The notes under the pieces: generated by a model
Seen by the model: only the letters and a program-made list of their open reading frames with translations
Told to the model about the DNA's origin: nothing
Database searches by the model: none
Position numbers and translations under genes: made by a program
Source of the DNA: Pseudomonas sp. GL-B-19
GTDB lineage: Bacteria; Pseudomonadota; Gammaproteobacteria; Pseudomonadales; Pseudomonadaceae
Assembly (NCBI RefSeq): GCF_019956415.1
Contig: NZ_JAHBDK010000015.1
Span: 62,001-126,000 of the forward strand
Direction: 5' to 3'
DNA: 64,000 bases
Shown here: one piece after another, positions 37,501 through 46,547 of the stretch
How positions within the stretch are numbered: the first letter of the stretch is position 1
How the letters are laid out: each line of letters begins with the position of its first letter

Positions 37501-37575
37501 TAGGGTCTGTTGACGTTTGCTGGCGAGCCGCGTTGCGCGCCAACGCGGCTCGCCAGCAAACGTCAACAGACCCTA
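37501..37575. mobile_element. 75-bp near-perfect palindrome, MITE-like
   Basis: The 35-nt left arm (from TAGGGTCTGTTGACGTTTGC) and its exact reverse complement are separated by only CGCGC. The outermost TA pair could be a duplicated target, leaving GGGTCTGTTGACG/CGTCAACAGACCC as the element ends. These features fit a miniature inverted-repeat element related to an IS, but no transposase is present here, so the parentage is inference. It lies between the two divergent Nudix genes. Confidence 0.6.
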
Positions 37576-37695
37576 TGCATCATGCACCAATCGAACCGAC
37601 CGCCCAACCCCATAACCACTGCATGTCGCTAAACGACAACTTGCCGACAGACACCGCCGCACGCCAAGATAGGCGCAGCATTCAGGAACCCAAGC

Positions 37696-38247
37696 ATGAA
37701 ATTTTGCAGTCAGTGCGGCAACCCGGTGACCCAGCGCATTCCAGAAGGCGATTCGCGCCTGCGATTTGTCTGCGACAGCTGCCATACGATTCACTACCAG
37801 AACCCCAACATCGTCGCCGGTTGTGTTGCAACCTGGGGCTCGAAAGTGTTGCTGTGTCGACGCGCCATCGAGCCGCGGCTCGGTTACTGGACCCTGCCTG
37901 CCGGTTTCATGGAAAACGGTGAAACCATCGAGCAGGCGGCCATCCGCGAAACCGCCGAAGAAGCCTGCGCCCGGGTACGCAACCTGAGTATCTATACGTT
38001 GATCGACGTGCCACACATCAGCCAGGTGCACGTATTCTTTCGCGCAGAGCTTGTGGACCTGGACTTTTCAGCCGGGCCCGAAAGCCTGGAAGTGCAGCTT
38101 TTCGAAGAAGCCGACATCCCTTGGTCCGACCTGGCTTTCCGCACGGTGGGCCGTACCCTAGAATGCTTCTTTGCTGACCGGAGGACCGAGGTCTATCCCG
38201 TGCGGTCCGAATCGATCCCGCCGCTGGCTCAGCATGCCATCACTTAA
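37696..38247 (+). CDS. Nudix hydrolase with N-terminal zinc ribbon (NudC-like)
   Basis: A 183-residue protein. The first 30 residues hold a four-cysteine zinc ribbon (FCSQCGNPV, FVCDSCHTIHY). The Nudix box follows as GFMENGETIEQAAIRETAEEACA, with the final Gly of the consensus replaced by Cys, as is common in this sub-family. It may hydrolyse NADH or ADP-ribose derivatives; the substrate is unknown. 46 bp separate it from the L,D-transpeptidase. Confidence 0.87.
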   Translation: MKFCSQCGNPVTQRIPEGDSRLRFVCDSCHTIHYQNPNIVAGCVATWGSKVLLCRRAIEPRLGYWTLPAGFMENGETIEQAAIRETAEEACARVRNLSIYTLIDVPHISQVHVFFRAELVDLDFSAGPESLEVQLFEEADIPWSDLAFRTVGRTLECFFADRRTEVYPVRSESIPPLAQHAIT

Positions 38248-38293
38248 AACATCTATAACTAAAATAGCCGACACCTCTAGGGATATCGTTTCA

Positions 38294-38797
38294 ATGCGCT
38301 GGTTGCTTGCCGTGTTTTGCTTGTCGTTCATTGCCATGTCACAGGCTTCCGTTGCGGAAACCCTGAATGGCGGAGCCATCGAAAAAATCCTGATCTTGAA
38401 ATCCGCCCACCAATTGCAATTGATCAATGACGGCAAACCGCTCAAGACCTATCGCATATCCTTGGGCAAGCATCCCCAAGGCCCAAAACTGATGGAGGGT
38501 GACAAACGCACGCCTGAAGGCCTCTATTGGGTGGACTGGCGCAAGGTCAGCGACCGCTTCAATCTGGCGATGCACATCTCCTACCCGAACATCAGCGACT
38601 CCGCCCGTTCGCGCCGAGAGGGTGTCGAACCCGGAGGCATGATCATGATCCACGGTACGCCGGACACCGAGGAAAACCCTGAAAACCTGTTCCACACCCT
38701 GGACTGGACCGACGGCTGCATCGCCATGCGCAACATGGACATGCGCGAAGTCTGGAACCTGGTGCCGGACGGCACGATGATTGAAATCCGCCCGTAA
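38294..38797 (+). CDS. L,D-transpeptidase (YkuD family)
   Basis: A 167-residue periplasmic protein. A signal peptide (MRWLLAVFCLSFIAMSQASVAE) is followed by a YkuD domain: MIHGTPDT contains the His and DGCIAMRN carries the catalytic Cys. YkuD enzymes cross-link peptidoglycan or attach lipoproteins. The length suits a minimal catalytic protein without a LysM domain. The start at 38294 is chosen because it begins a proper signal peptide; an upstream frame overlaps the Nudix gene. Confidence 0.88.
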   Translation: MRWLLAVFCLSFIAMSQASVAETLNGGAIEKILILKSAHQLQLINDGKPLKTYRISLGKHPQGPKLMEGDKRTPEGLYWVDWRKVSDRFNLAMHISYPNISDSARSRREGVEPGGMIMIHGTPDTEENPENLFHTLDWTDGCIAMRNMDMREVWNLVPDGTMIEIRP

Positions 38798-38977
38798 CAC
38801 CCGGCAATGATCGTTCCCGCGCTCCGCGTGGGAATGATCTGAATCGCTACCTTCGGTCGCCAGCAAAAAAATAATTTCAAAAGTTCGCAGCCTGTGACTA
38901 CGCCTGCCGGGGTGATACCAATTCCCCGCGCAAGCGTCACCGCAGACTGCGATCTTTGCGTTCAAAACCCCCATCAT
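38798..38977. other. Upstream intergenic part before the nag operator region
   Basis: No gene seen. A short inverted repeat (GATCGTTCCCGCGCTCCGCGTGGGAATGATC) at about 38809-38840 may be a terminator for the L,D-transpeptidase, although it lacks a U-tract. Confidence 0.4.
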
Positions 38978-39080
38978 TAATACCACTTCAATCCACCACC
39001 CTATAAGCCCGCTCATCAGGACGGGCTTGTGCACGCCTACAGCAAAGTACTGGCATTGACATGGTATTTAAGTGGTATTA
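38978..39080. promoter_or_regulatory. Candidate nag operator and promoter
   Basis: TAATACCACTT (38978-38988) is the exact inverse of AAGTGGTATTA (39070-39080). The right copy is part of a direct repeat TGGTATT-N4-TGGTATT (39062-39079), and a TTGACA (39056-39061) lies just before it. GntR/HutC-type regulators of GlcNAc genes bind TGGTATT-like half sites, so this is a plausible operator pair for the GntR protein encoded next. Confidence 0.6.
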
Positions 39081-39136
39081 GTTTCGCCCCACAACCGGGC
39101 GACAACAATCCTACATCCGCATCGGACCAAAACTAC

Positions 39137-39868
39137 ATGAACGACCTCCAGGCCCTACGCCCTGACGACACCCAACCCACGCCGTTGTACCTGCAACTGG
39201 CGCGTAATCTGGAAGCCGCGATCCATGCCGGCCAATGGAAAGCCGAGCAAGCGATGCCCTCGGAGCGCAATCTTAGTGAATTGCTGGGCATCTCCCGCGT
39301 CACCGCACGCAAAGCGCTGGAAGTCCTGTTCGAGCAAGGCCTGATCCGTCGCAATCAAGGTTCCGGCACCTTCATTACCCCTCGCCTGGAACAACCACTG
39401 TCACGGCTCTCGGGCTTCAGCGAAATGCTCCGGCTCAAAGGCTTCGTTCCCGGCTCGCAATGGCTGGAACGTGAGATCACCCCGCCGACCCACGAAGAAC
39501 TGATTCGCCTGGGTCTCTCGCCCAACGACAAGGTCGCGCGCCTCAAACGCCTGCGCAAAGCCGACGACACGGTAATGGCCATCGAGATGAGCACCCTGCC
39601 CGCATCGATCATTCCCAAGCCGCAAGCCGTGGGCGACTCCCTCTACGAATACCTTGATGGCATCGGCAAACCGGTCGTGCGCGCGTTGCAACACATCCAG
39701 GCGATCAACGCCTCGGACGAGTTCGCCTCTTTGGTCGGCATCGCCCCCGGCACCGCCATGCTGCTGATGACCCGGGTCGGCTACCTGGAAGACAACACCC
39801 CCATCGAAGTCACCGATACCTATTGCCGCAACGATTACTACGACTTTGTGGCAGAGCTGCGCCGCTAA
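39137..39868 (+). CDS. nagQ: GntR/HutC-family transcriptional repressor of GlcNAc use
   Basis: A 243-residue regulator. The winged-helix N-domain (LYLQLARNLEAAIHAGQW, MPSERNLSELLGISRVTARKALEVLFEQGLI) is followed by a UTRA effector domain (LSPNDKVARLKRLRKADDTVMAIEMSTLP). Pseudomonas NagQ/DasR-like regulators sense GlcN-6-P or related sugar phosphates and repress nag genes. It leads the operon nagQ-nagA-SIS-nagF-nagE. The ATG at 39137 is preferred over 39029, which would put the operator inside the gene. Confidence 0.87.
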   Translation: MNDLQALRPDDTQPTPLYLQLARNLEAAIHAGQWKAEQAMPSERNLSELLGISRVTARKALEVLFEQGLIRRNQGSGTFITPRLEQPLSRLSGFSEMLRLKGFVPGSQWLEREITPPTHEELIRLGLSPNDKVARLKRLRKADDTVMAIEMSTLPASIIPKPQAVGDSLYEYLDGIGKPVVRALQHIQAINASDEFASLVGIAPGTAMLLMTRVGYLEDNTPIEVTDTYCRNDYYDFVAELRR

Positions 39869-39883
39869 ACGAGAGAGCTGATC

Positions 39884-40990
39884 ATGTCCGAAGACAACAT
39901 CCTCACAACCCACGGCTGGGTTCGCGGCCGGCTGATTCACGAGCACGGTAAAGTCGTGTCGATCGAAGGTGTGCCCTGCGATCCGTGCGAAAACGATTTG
40001 CCTTACCTGCTGCCGGGTTTCATCGACCTGCACGTACATGGCGGCGGTGGCAAAGACATCATGGAAGGCGCAAGTGCTTTCGAGACCATTACCAGAACCC
40101 ATGTGCGCTTCGGCACGACGTCGCTGCTGGCGACCACCATGACCGCGCCGAGCGAAGAGATTTCCAGCGTGCTCAAAGCGGTCGGCGAGTTCTGTGAGCA
40201 GCGCCCGACCGGCAGCGCCCGCGTACTCGGTGTGCACCTCGAAGGCCCGTACATCAACCCCGGCAAACTCGGCGCCCAGCCGAACTTCGCCCACACCGCA
40301 TTGATGGCTGAGGTCGAAGAATACCTGGCGCTGGCACCCATCCGGGTGATCACAATTGCCCCGGAAATCGCGGGGCATGACGCTCTGATCCGCGCCCTCA
40401 GCGCTCGCGGCGTGCGCATGCAGATCGGCCATACCCTCGGCAGTTACGAGGAAGGCGTCGCTGCGCTGGCGGCCGGCGCCAGCAGTTTCACTCATCTCTA
40501 TAACGCCATGAGCCCGTTGCATCACCGTGAGCCGGGCATTGTCGGCGCGGCGCTGGCCCACGCCAAATACGCCGAGCTGATCCCGGACTTGCTCCACGTA
40601 CACCCCGGCGCAATCCGCGTGGCCCTGCGCTCGATCCCTTGCCTGTATTGCGTCACCGATTCCACCGCCGCCGCTGGCATGCCGGACGGTGAATACAAAC
40701 TCGGCAGCCACACCGTGACCAAATGTCTGGGCGGTGTGCGCTTGCCCGACGGCACGCTGGCCGGCAGCACCCTGACCATGGATCAGGCATTGCGCAATCT
40801 GGTGAAAATCGGTTTGCCGATCAGCGAAGCCTCGCAGCGTCTTTCTCAATTCCCCGCCGATTACCTCGGCCTTCAAGAACGCGGCCGCCTCACCCCCGGC
40901 AGCTGGGCCGACTGCGTACGGCTGGATCGCTCACTCACACTGACCGCCGTCATGGTCGAAGGAGAAGACATTGACTTCAAAAATGCTTGA
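39884..40990 (+). CDS. nagA: N-acetylglucosamine-6-phosphate deacetylase
   Basis: A 368-residue amidohydrolase converting GlcNAc-6-P to GlcN-6-P. LPGFIDLHVHGGGGKDIMEG carries the metal-site HxH, and VHLEGPYINP, IGHTLGSYEEG, LYNAMSPLHHREPGIVG and TDSTAAAGMPDG follow as in NagA. Its end overlaps the next gene's TTG start by 20 bp. Confidence 0.95.
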   Translation: MSEDNILTTHGWVRGRLIHEHGKVVSIEGVPCDPCENDLPYLLPGFIDLHVHGGGGKDIMEGASAFETITRTHVRFGTTSLLATTMTAPSEEISSVLKAVGEFCEQRPTGSARVLGVHLEGPYINPGKLGAQPNFAHTALMAEVEEYLALAPIRVITIAPEIAGHDALIRALSARGVRMQIGHTLGSYEEGVAALAAGASSFTHLYNAMSPLHHREPGIVGAALAHAKYAELIPDLLHVHPGAIRVALRSIPCLYCVTDSTAAAGMPDGEYKLGSHTVTKCLGGVRLPDGTLAGSTLTMDQALRNLVKIGLPISEASQRLSQFPADYLGLQERGRLTPGSWADCVRLDRSLTLTAVMVEGEDIDFKNA

Positions 40991-41993
40991 AGAGGCGCTG
41001 TCCTCGTTTGAGGCCGTGCAAGCCCAACTGCAACAGCTCGACCCACAGATGATCGAGATCGCCGGACGCCTGCGTCGTCAGCCGCCGCAAGTGGTCATGA
41101 CCGTCGCGCGCGGCAGCTCCGATCATGCCGCCAGTTACTTCGCTTACCTGACCATGCAACTGCTGGGCATTCCGGTGGCGTCGTTGCCGATGTCGGTAGT
41201 GACCATGCAGCAAGCGCCGTTGAAGGTCAGTGGCCAAGTGGCGTTCGCCTTCTCGCAGTCCGGACAAAGTCCTGACCTGGTGAACAGCCTGCGCCTGCTG
41301 CGCAAGCGCGGCGCGTTGAGCATTTCCATGGTCAACGCCGAAGGTTCGCCATTGGAAGCGGCGTGTGAATTCAGCCTGCCGCTGTTGGCTGGCACCGAAA
41401 GCAGCGTCGCCGCGACCAAAAGTTTTATCGCGACGCTTAGCGCCAGTGCCCGCCTGATCGCGCATTGGAAAGACGATGTCGAAATGCTGGAAGCGAGCAA
41501 CGCCCTGCCGGAAGGTCTGCGTGATGCGGCGCAGCAGGACTGGAGCGCAGCCATCGACGCCCTGCGCGACTGCCAGCGCCTGATGGTGATCGGTCGTGGC
41601 GCCGGTTTCGCAATCGCCCAGGAAGCTGCGCTGAAGTTCAAGGAGACCTCGGCGATTCAGGCTGAAGCGTTCAGCAGCGCCGAAGTCCGCCACGGCCCGA
41701 TGGCATTGATCGACGAAAACTATCCACTGCTGATCTTCGCCCCACGCGGTGCCGAGCAGGCCAGCTTGTTGAGCCTCGCCGCTGACATGCGCCAACGCGG
41801 TGCCCGGGTGTTGCTGGCAGCGCCCGATGACATCGCCGAACGCGACCTCACCCTGACCCGCGCCGAACACCTGGCCCTTGATCCGATCCTGGCGATCCAG
41901 AGCTTCTATGTCATGGCAGCCGGTTTAGCGGTCGCCCGTGGAATGGACCCGGATCATCCCCGGCACTTGAGCAAAGTCACGCGCACGCACTAA
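40971..41993 (+). CDS. nagB2: SIS-domain glucosamine-6-phosphate deaminase/isomerase (NagB-II type)
   Basis: A 340-residue protein with two SIS domains and no GlmS amidotransferase domain. VMTVARGSSDHAASYFAYL and AFAFSQSGQSPDLVNSLRLLRKRG bind sugar phosphate; a second domain has GRGAGFAIAQEAALKFKET. Such proteins convert GlcN-6-P to fructose-6-P. The TTG at 40971 has an AAGGAG six bases upstream, better than the ATG at 40983, so translation is probably coupled to nagA. Confidence 0.88.
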   Translation: MTSKMLEEALSSFEAVQAQLQQLDPQMIEIAGRLRRQPPQVVMTVARGSSDHAASYFAYLTMQLLGIPVASLPMSVVTMQQAPLKVSGQVAFAFSQSGQSPDLVNSLRLLRKRGALSISMVNAEGSPLEAACEFSLPLLAGTESSVAATKSFIATLSASARLIAHWKDDVEMLEASNALPEGLRDAAQQDWSAAIDALRDCQRLMVIGRGAGFAIAQEAALKFKETSAIQAEAFSSAEVRHGPMALIDENYPLLIFAPRGAEQASLLSLAADMRQRGARVLLAAPDDIAERDLTLTRAEHLALDPILAIQSFYVMAAGLAVARGMDPDHPRHLSKVTRTH

Positions 41994-42016
41994 TCGAACG
42001 GCAAACGAATTACCCC

Positions 42017-42102
42017 GTAGCAGCTGTCGAGTGTAACGAGGCTGCGATCTTTTGATCCTGCTTTGAACCGATCGCAGCCTCGTTGCACTCGACAGCTGCT
42101 AC
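42017..42102. repeat. 86-bp inverted repeat between the SIS gene and nagF
   Basis: Arms of 33 bp (42017-42049 and 42070-42102, starting GTAGCAGCTGTCGAG) differ at one position. The loop is about 20 nt. Similar GTAGCAGCTG...GCTGCGATC palindromes are widespread intergenic repeats in fluorescent pseudomonads, from memory. Within the operon it may lower expression of downstream nagF. Confidence 0.8.
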
Positions 42103-42146
42103 AGGGCCAGTTGATCCGAACTGTTGTTTTTTAATGAGACCGAGCC

Positions 42147-44663
42147 ATGCATAACAACAATAAAGAGCTGACCCTCAGCGCCCCGCTCAGCGGCCCGGTG
42201 CTCACGCTCGCCAGAGTCCCGGACCCGGTGTTCGCCAGCGGCGCCATGGGCGACGGGATCGCCATCGACCCGCTGAACGACACCCTTCATGCACCCTGCG
42301 CCGGCGTGGTGGTCCATGTGGCCCGGACCGGACACGCGATCACCTTGCGCGCCGACAACGGCGCCGAACTGCTGCTGCATCTGGGTCTCGACACGGTCGA
42401 GTTGCAGGGCAAAGGCTTCTCGATGCTGGTCAAGGAAGGCGCGCGAGTCAGCAATGGCCAGCCGCTGTTGCGCTATGACCTGGACAAGGTTGCGCAGCAG
42501 TGCAAAAGCCTGGTCAGCCTGATGATCCTGACCAACAGCGAGGATTTTCAAGCGCGGCCGATCACCCTCAAATCGGTGAAGGTCGGCGAGCCGCTGCTGC
42601 ACATCATTCGCCGAGTGGCACCCGGTGCGCAGGCTGACGCGGTGCCCTCGGGCGAAGAAATCGTCGGCCACGTGTGCATCGCCCATCGGGGTGGTTTGCA
42701 TGCCCGGCCAGCGGCGCTGATCCGGCAAACGGCACAAGGCTTCAAAAGTAAATCGCAGCTGCATTTCGCCGGCAAATCGGCGAGCTGTGACAGCTTGATC
42801 GGCTTGATGGCACTGGCCGTCGGCGAACAGGACGAAGTGCAAGTCAGCAGCCGGGGACCGGATGCCGAAGCGGCACTGCAAGCGTTGCTGCTGGCCTTGT
42901 CCACGGCGCTGGCCGAAGACAACCACGCAGGCGCTCCCACACCGAGTGTCCAGCGCCATCGAGCGCCCGAAGCCGGCGTGCTGCACGGTGTTTGCGCCGC
43001 ACCAGGGTTGGTCGCCGGGCCGTTGTTCCGGTTGAACGCGATCAGCCTGCCGGTGGACGCCGGCCACCACGATTCCGAGCAACAACTGCTAGCCCTCGAG
43101 ACTGCGCTGAATGTCGTTCGCAACGACATCGACCACACGCGGGCCCAGGCAAAGAAGAACAAGAACACTGACGAAGAAGCGATCTTCGCCGCGCACCTCG
43201 CCCTGCTCGAAGACCCGGCACTGCTGGACGTGGCGAACACATCCATCGCCCAAGGCAAGGCAGCGACTCACGCCTGGAGCCAATCGATCGAGGCACAGTG
43301 CGAGGTTCTCCAACAACTGGGCAGCCCGTTGCTGGCCGAACGCGCCAACGATCTGCGCGACCTCAAACAACGCGTGTTGCGCGCCTTGCTCGGCGAAACC
43401 TGGCATTACGACGTACCGGCGGGCGCCATCGTCGCCGCGCATGAACTGACCCCGTCCGATCTGTTGCAACTGAGCCAGCAAGGCGTCGCCGGGTTGTGCA
43501 TGGCCGAGGGCGGCGCGACGTCCCACGTGGCGATTCTTGCCCGCGGCAAAGGTCTGCCCTGCATGGTGGCGCTGGGTTCGACATTGCTTGCGCAACCGCA
43601 AGGCCAGGCGATGGTGCTGGACGCCGATGGCGGTCGCCTCGAACTGGCGCCGACCACCGAACGCCTGGCTCAAGTGCGCCAGGCACAGCTCGATCATCAA
43701 CAACGTCGCGCCGAGCAACAGGCTCAGGCCCATACCCCGGCGTTGACCCGCGACGGTGTACAGATCGAAGTGGCCGCCAATGTTGCGTCCAGCGCTGAAG
43801 CCGCCGACGCGCTGGCCAATGGCGCCGATGGCGTCGGTCTGCTGCGAACCGAGTTTCTGTTTGTCGACCGCCACACCGCGCCGGACGAAGAAGAACAACG
43901 GATCGCCTATCAAGCCGTGCTCGATGCCATGGGCAACAAGTCGGTGATCATCCGCACCATCGATGTCGGCGGCGACAAGCAACTCGACTATTTGCCCTTG
44001 CCGGCCGAGGCCAATCCGGTGCTTGGCCTGCGCGGTATTCGCCTCGCTCAGGTCCGCCCGGAATTACTCGATCAGCAATTGCGTGCGCTGCTGCACATCA
44101 GCCCGCTGTCGCGTTGTCGCATTCTGTTGCCGATGGTCACTGAGGTCGACGAACTGCTGCACATCCGTCGACGCCTTGATGCGCTGTGTTCTGAGCTCGG
44201 TGTCAGTGAGCGACCGGAACTGGGGGTGATGATCGAAGTCCCGGCCGCGGCATTGCTGGCCGAGCAGTTGGCAGAACACGCGGACTTCCTGTCCATCGGT
44301 ACCAACGATTTGTCCCAGTACACCCTGGCCATGGATCGCGACCACGCCGGCCTCGCTTCGCGCGTCGACGCCCTGCATCCGGCGCTGCTGCGACTGATTG
44401 CGCAAACCTGCGCCGGGGCGGCAGCGCATCACCGCTGGGTCGGCGTCTGCGGCGCACTCGCCTCCGACCCGCTGGCCACGCCTGTATTGATTGGCCTGGG
44501 CGTGCGCGAGTTGTCGGTCAGCCCGGTGCAAATCGGTGAAATCAAAGACCGGGTCCGTCATTTGGACGCCAATGAATGCCGACGCATCAGCCACGACCTG
44601 CTCAAGTTGAGCAGCGCGGCGGCCGTGCGTCACGCCTGTCATCAGCAATGGCCTCTGAGCTGA
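42147..44663 (+). CDS. nagF: PTS fusion EIIA-HPr-EI for N-acetylglucosamine
   Basis: An 838-residue cytoplasmic protein carrying a full phosphorelay. Residues 1-~150 are a glucose-type EIIA (H63 and H78 in HVARTGHAITL and LLLHLGLDTVEL). Residues ~172-260 are HPr (H185 in RGGLHARPAALIR). The rest is Enzyme I, with phospho-His in EGGATSHVAILARG and the PEP-site blocks DGVGLLRTEFLFVDR and LRGIRLAQVRPEL. It passes phosphate from PEP to NagE. A REP-like palindrome sits just upstream. Confidence 0.93.
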   Translation: MHNNNKELTLSAPLSGPVLTLARVPDPVFASGAMGDGIAIDPLNDTLHAPCAGVVVHVARTGHAITLRADNGAELLLHLGLDTVELQGKGFSMLVKEGARVSNGQPLLRYDLDKVAQQCKSLVSLMILTNSEDFQARPITLKSVKVGEPLLHIIRRVAPGAQADAVPSGEEIVGHVCIAHRGGLHARPAALIRQTAQGFKSKSQLHFAGKSASCDSLIGLMALAVGEQDEVQVSSRGPDAEAALQALLLALSTALAEDNHAGAPTPSVQRHRAPEAGVLHGVCAAPGLVAGPLFRLNAISLPVDAGHHDSEQQLLALETALNVVRNDIDHTRAQAKKNKNTDEEAIFAAHLALLEDPALLDVANTSIAQGKAATHAWSQSIEAQCEVLQQLGSPLLAERANDLRDLKQRVLRALLGETWHYDVPAGAIVAAHELTPSDLLQLSQQGVAGLCMAEGGATSHVAILARGKGLPCMVALGSTLLAQPQGQAMVLDADGGRLELAPTTERLAQVRQAQLDHQQRRAEQQAQAHTPALTRDGVQIEVAANVASSAEAADALANGADGVGLLRTEFLFVDRHTAPDEEEQRIAYQAVLDAMGNKSVIIRTIDVGGDKQLDYLPLPAEANPVLGLRGIRLAQVRPELLDQQLRALLHISPLSRCRILLPMVTEVDELLHIRRRLDALCSELGVSERPELGVMIEVPAAALLAEQLAEHADFLSIGTNDLSQYTLAMDRDHAGLASRVDALHPALLRLIAQTCAGAAAHHRWVGVCGALASDPLATPVLIGLGVRELSVSPVQIGEIKDRVRHLDANECRRISHDLLKLSSAAAVRHACHQQWPLS

Positions 44664-44709
44664 AGAACAACTACAGCTCTAAAACAAAAAGAACACAGGG
44701 AAAACCGCC

Positions 44710-46425
44710 ATGTACCAACTTTTCATCGAGGGCCTGCAGCGCCTCGGCCGCGCACTGATGCTGCCGATCGCGATCCTGCCTATTGCCGGATTGCTGCTGC
44801 GCCTGGGCGATACCGATTTGCTGAACATCGCGATCATCCACGATGCCGGCCAGGTGATATTCGCCAATCTGGCGATGATCTTCGCCATCGGCATCGCGGT
44901 CGGTTTCGCCAAGGACAACAACGGCACCGCAGGCTTGGCCGGGGTGATTGGTTACCTGGTGATGATCTCCACCCTCAAGGTGCTGGATGCGAGCATCAAC
45001 ATGGGCATGCTTGCCGGGATCGTCAGCGGTTTGATGGCCGGTGCGCTGTACAACCGCTTCAAGGACATCAAGCTGCCGGAGTATCTGGCATTCTTCGGTG
45101 GCCGGCGCTTTGTGCCGATTGTTACCGGGTTTGCCGCTGTCGGGCTTGGCGTGGTGTTCGGTCTGATCTGGCCGCCGATCCAGCAAGGTATCAACAGCTT
45201 CGGCGCCCTGCTGATGGAAAGCGGCAGCATCGGAGCTTTCGTCTTCGGTGTGCTCAACCGCCTGCTGATCGTCACTGGCCTGCATCACATCATCAACAAC
45301 ATGGCGTGGTTCGTCTTCGGTAACTTCACCGACCCGACCACGGGTGCACTGGTGACCGGCGATATCTCACGCTACTTTGCCGGCGACCCCAAGGGCGGCC
45401 AATTCACCACCGGCATGTTCCCGATGATGCTCTTCGGCCTGCCCGCCGCGTGCCTGGCGATGTACCGCAACGCCCTGCCGGAACGGCGCAAGGTCATGGG
45501 CGGGATTTTCCTGTCAATGGCGCTCACCTCGTTCCTTACCGGTGTGACTGAACCCGTCGAATTCGCTTTCATGTTCCTCGCGCCATTGCTCTTTTTATTG
45601 CATGCGCTGCTGACGGGCCTGTCGATGGCGATCACCAATGCGCTGAACATCCATCTGGGGTTCACCTTCTCCGGCGGTTTCATAGACATGATTCTCGGCT
45701 GGGGCAAGTCCACCAATGGCTGGTTGGTGGTGCCCGTCGGACTGGCCTATGCGGTGATCTACTACGTGGTGTTCGACTTCTGCATTCGCCGCTTCAACCT
45801 CAAGACGCCAGGACGTGAAGAGGTGTCTGCTGGCGAGAAGGTCGTGGTCACTGAAAACGAACGGGCCGGGGCGTATATCAAGGCGCTGGGTGGAGCGCAG
45901 AATTTGATCACAGTCGGCGCCTGCACGACACGGTTGCGACTGGACATGGTGGATCGCAACCAGGCAAACGATGCCGAGTTGAAAGCGCTGGGGGCGATGG
46001 CGGTTGTGCGTCCAGGTAAAGGCGGGAGTTTGCAGGTGGTGGTCGGACCGATGGCGGACAGCATTGCAGATGAGATCCGCTTGGCGATGCCGGCGTTGGG
46101 ACGCGCCATTGTGTCTTCTCCTGCTGATGTGATCGATGCGCCGAAACCTGCTGCGGTAGCCATTCCGGAAGCGCAGCAATGGCTGAATGCGTTAGGGGGC
46201 GGCGAGAACGTATTGCAGATGGACTGCATCGCCATGACCCGGATCCGGCTGCAACTGGCGGATGGTAAGTCGCTGTCGGAGTGTGATTTGAAGGCGCTGG
46301 GGTGTCTGGGTGTCAGTCAGTTGGAGGGTGGGGTTTGGCATCTGCTGATTGGAGACAAAGCCGCGAATTTGAGCGATGCACTGGAAGCGCTGGTGAATCG
46401 TAGTGAGGTGAGTGCCAAGGTTTAA
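44710..46425 (+). CDS. nagE: GlcNAc-specific PTS transporter EIICB
   Basis: A 571-residue membrane transporter. The EIIC domain (about residues 1-370) includes LGRALMLPIAILPIAGLLLRLG and ITGLHHIINNMAWF-like (VTGLHHIINNMAWFVFG). The EIIB domain follows (about 385-465) with the phospho-Cys in GACTTRLRLDM. A further EIIB-like domain (about 490-571) has DCIAMTRIRLQL in the matching place, so the C-terminus appears duplicated. It imports GlcNAc as GlcNAc-6-P, feeding nagA. It is last in the operon. Confidence 0.92.
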   Translation: MYQLFIEGLQRLGRALMLPIAILPIAGLLLRLGDTDLLNIAIIHDAGQVIFANLAMIFAIGIAVGFAKDNNGTAGLAGVIGYLVMISTLKVLDASINMGMLAGIVSGLMAGALYNRFKDIKLPEYLAFFGGRRFVPIVTGFAAVGLGVVFGLIWPPIQQGINSFGALLMESGSIGAFVFGVLNRLLIVTGLHHIINNMAWFVFGNFTDPTTGALVTGDISRYFAGDPKGGQFTTGMFPMMLFGLPAACLAMYRNALPERRKVMGGIFLSMALTSFLTGVTEPVEFAFMFLAPLLFLLHALLTGLSMAITNALNIHLGFTFSGGFIDMILGWGKSTNGWLVVPVGLAYAVIYYVVFDFCIRRFNLKTPGREEVSAGEKVVVTENERAGAYIKALGGAQNLITVGACTTRLRLDMVDRNQANDAELKALGAMAVVRPGKGGSLQVVVGPMADSIADEIRLAMPALGRAIVSSPADVIDAPKPAAVAIPEAQQWLNALGGGENVLQMDCIAMTRIRLQLADGKSLSECDLKALGCLGVSQLEGGVWHLLIGDKAANLSDALEALVNRSEVSAKV

Positions 46426-46449
46426 ATCGTTGGCGCCTGATAGTCAGTC

Positions 46450-46547
46450 TTCGCTGGCAAGCCAGCTCCTACAGTGGAATGGTGTACATCTGCTGGAGAT
46501 TGGTTGGCTGTCAGGCCGCCTTCGCTGGCAAGCCAGCTCCTACAGTT
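46450..46547. repeat. Tandem direct REP-like copies
   Basis: TTCGCTGGCAAGCCAGCTCC TACAGT occurs at 46450 and again, in the same orientation, at 46522. The period is 72 bp and includes a related GGTGTACA after each copy. Unlike the inverted pairs elsewhere, these are head-to-tail. Confidence 0.8.
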
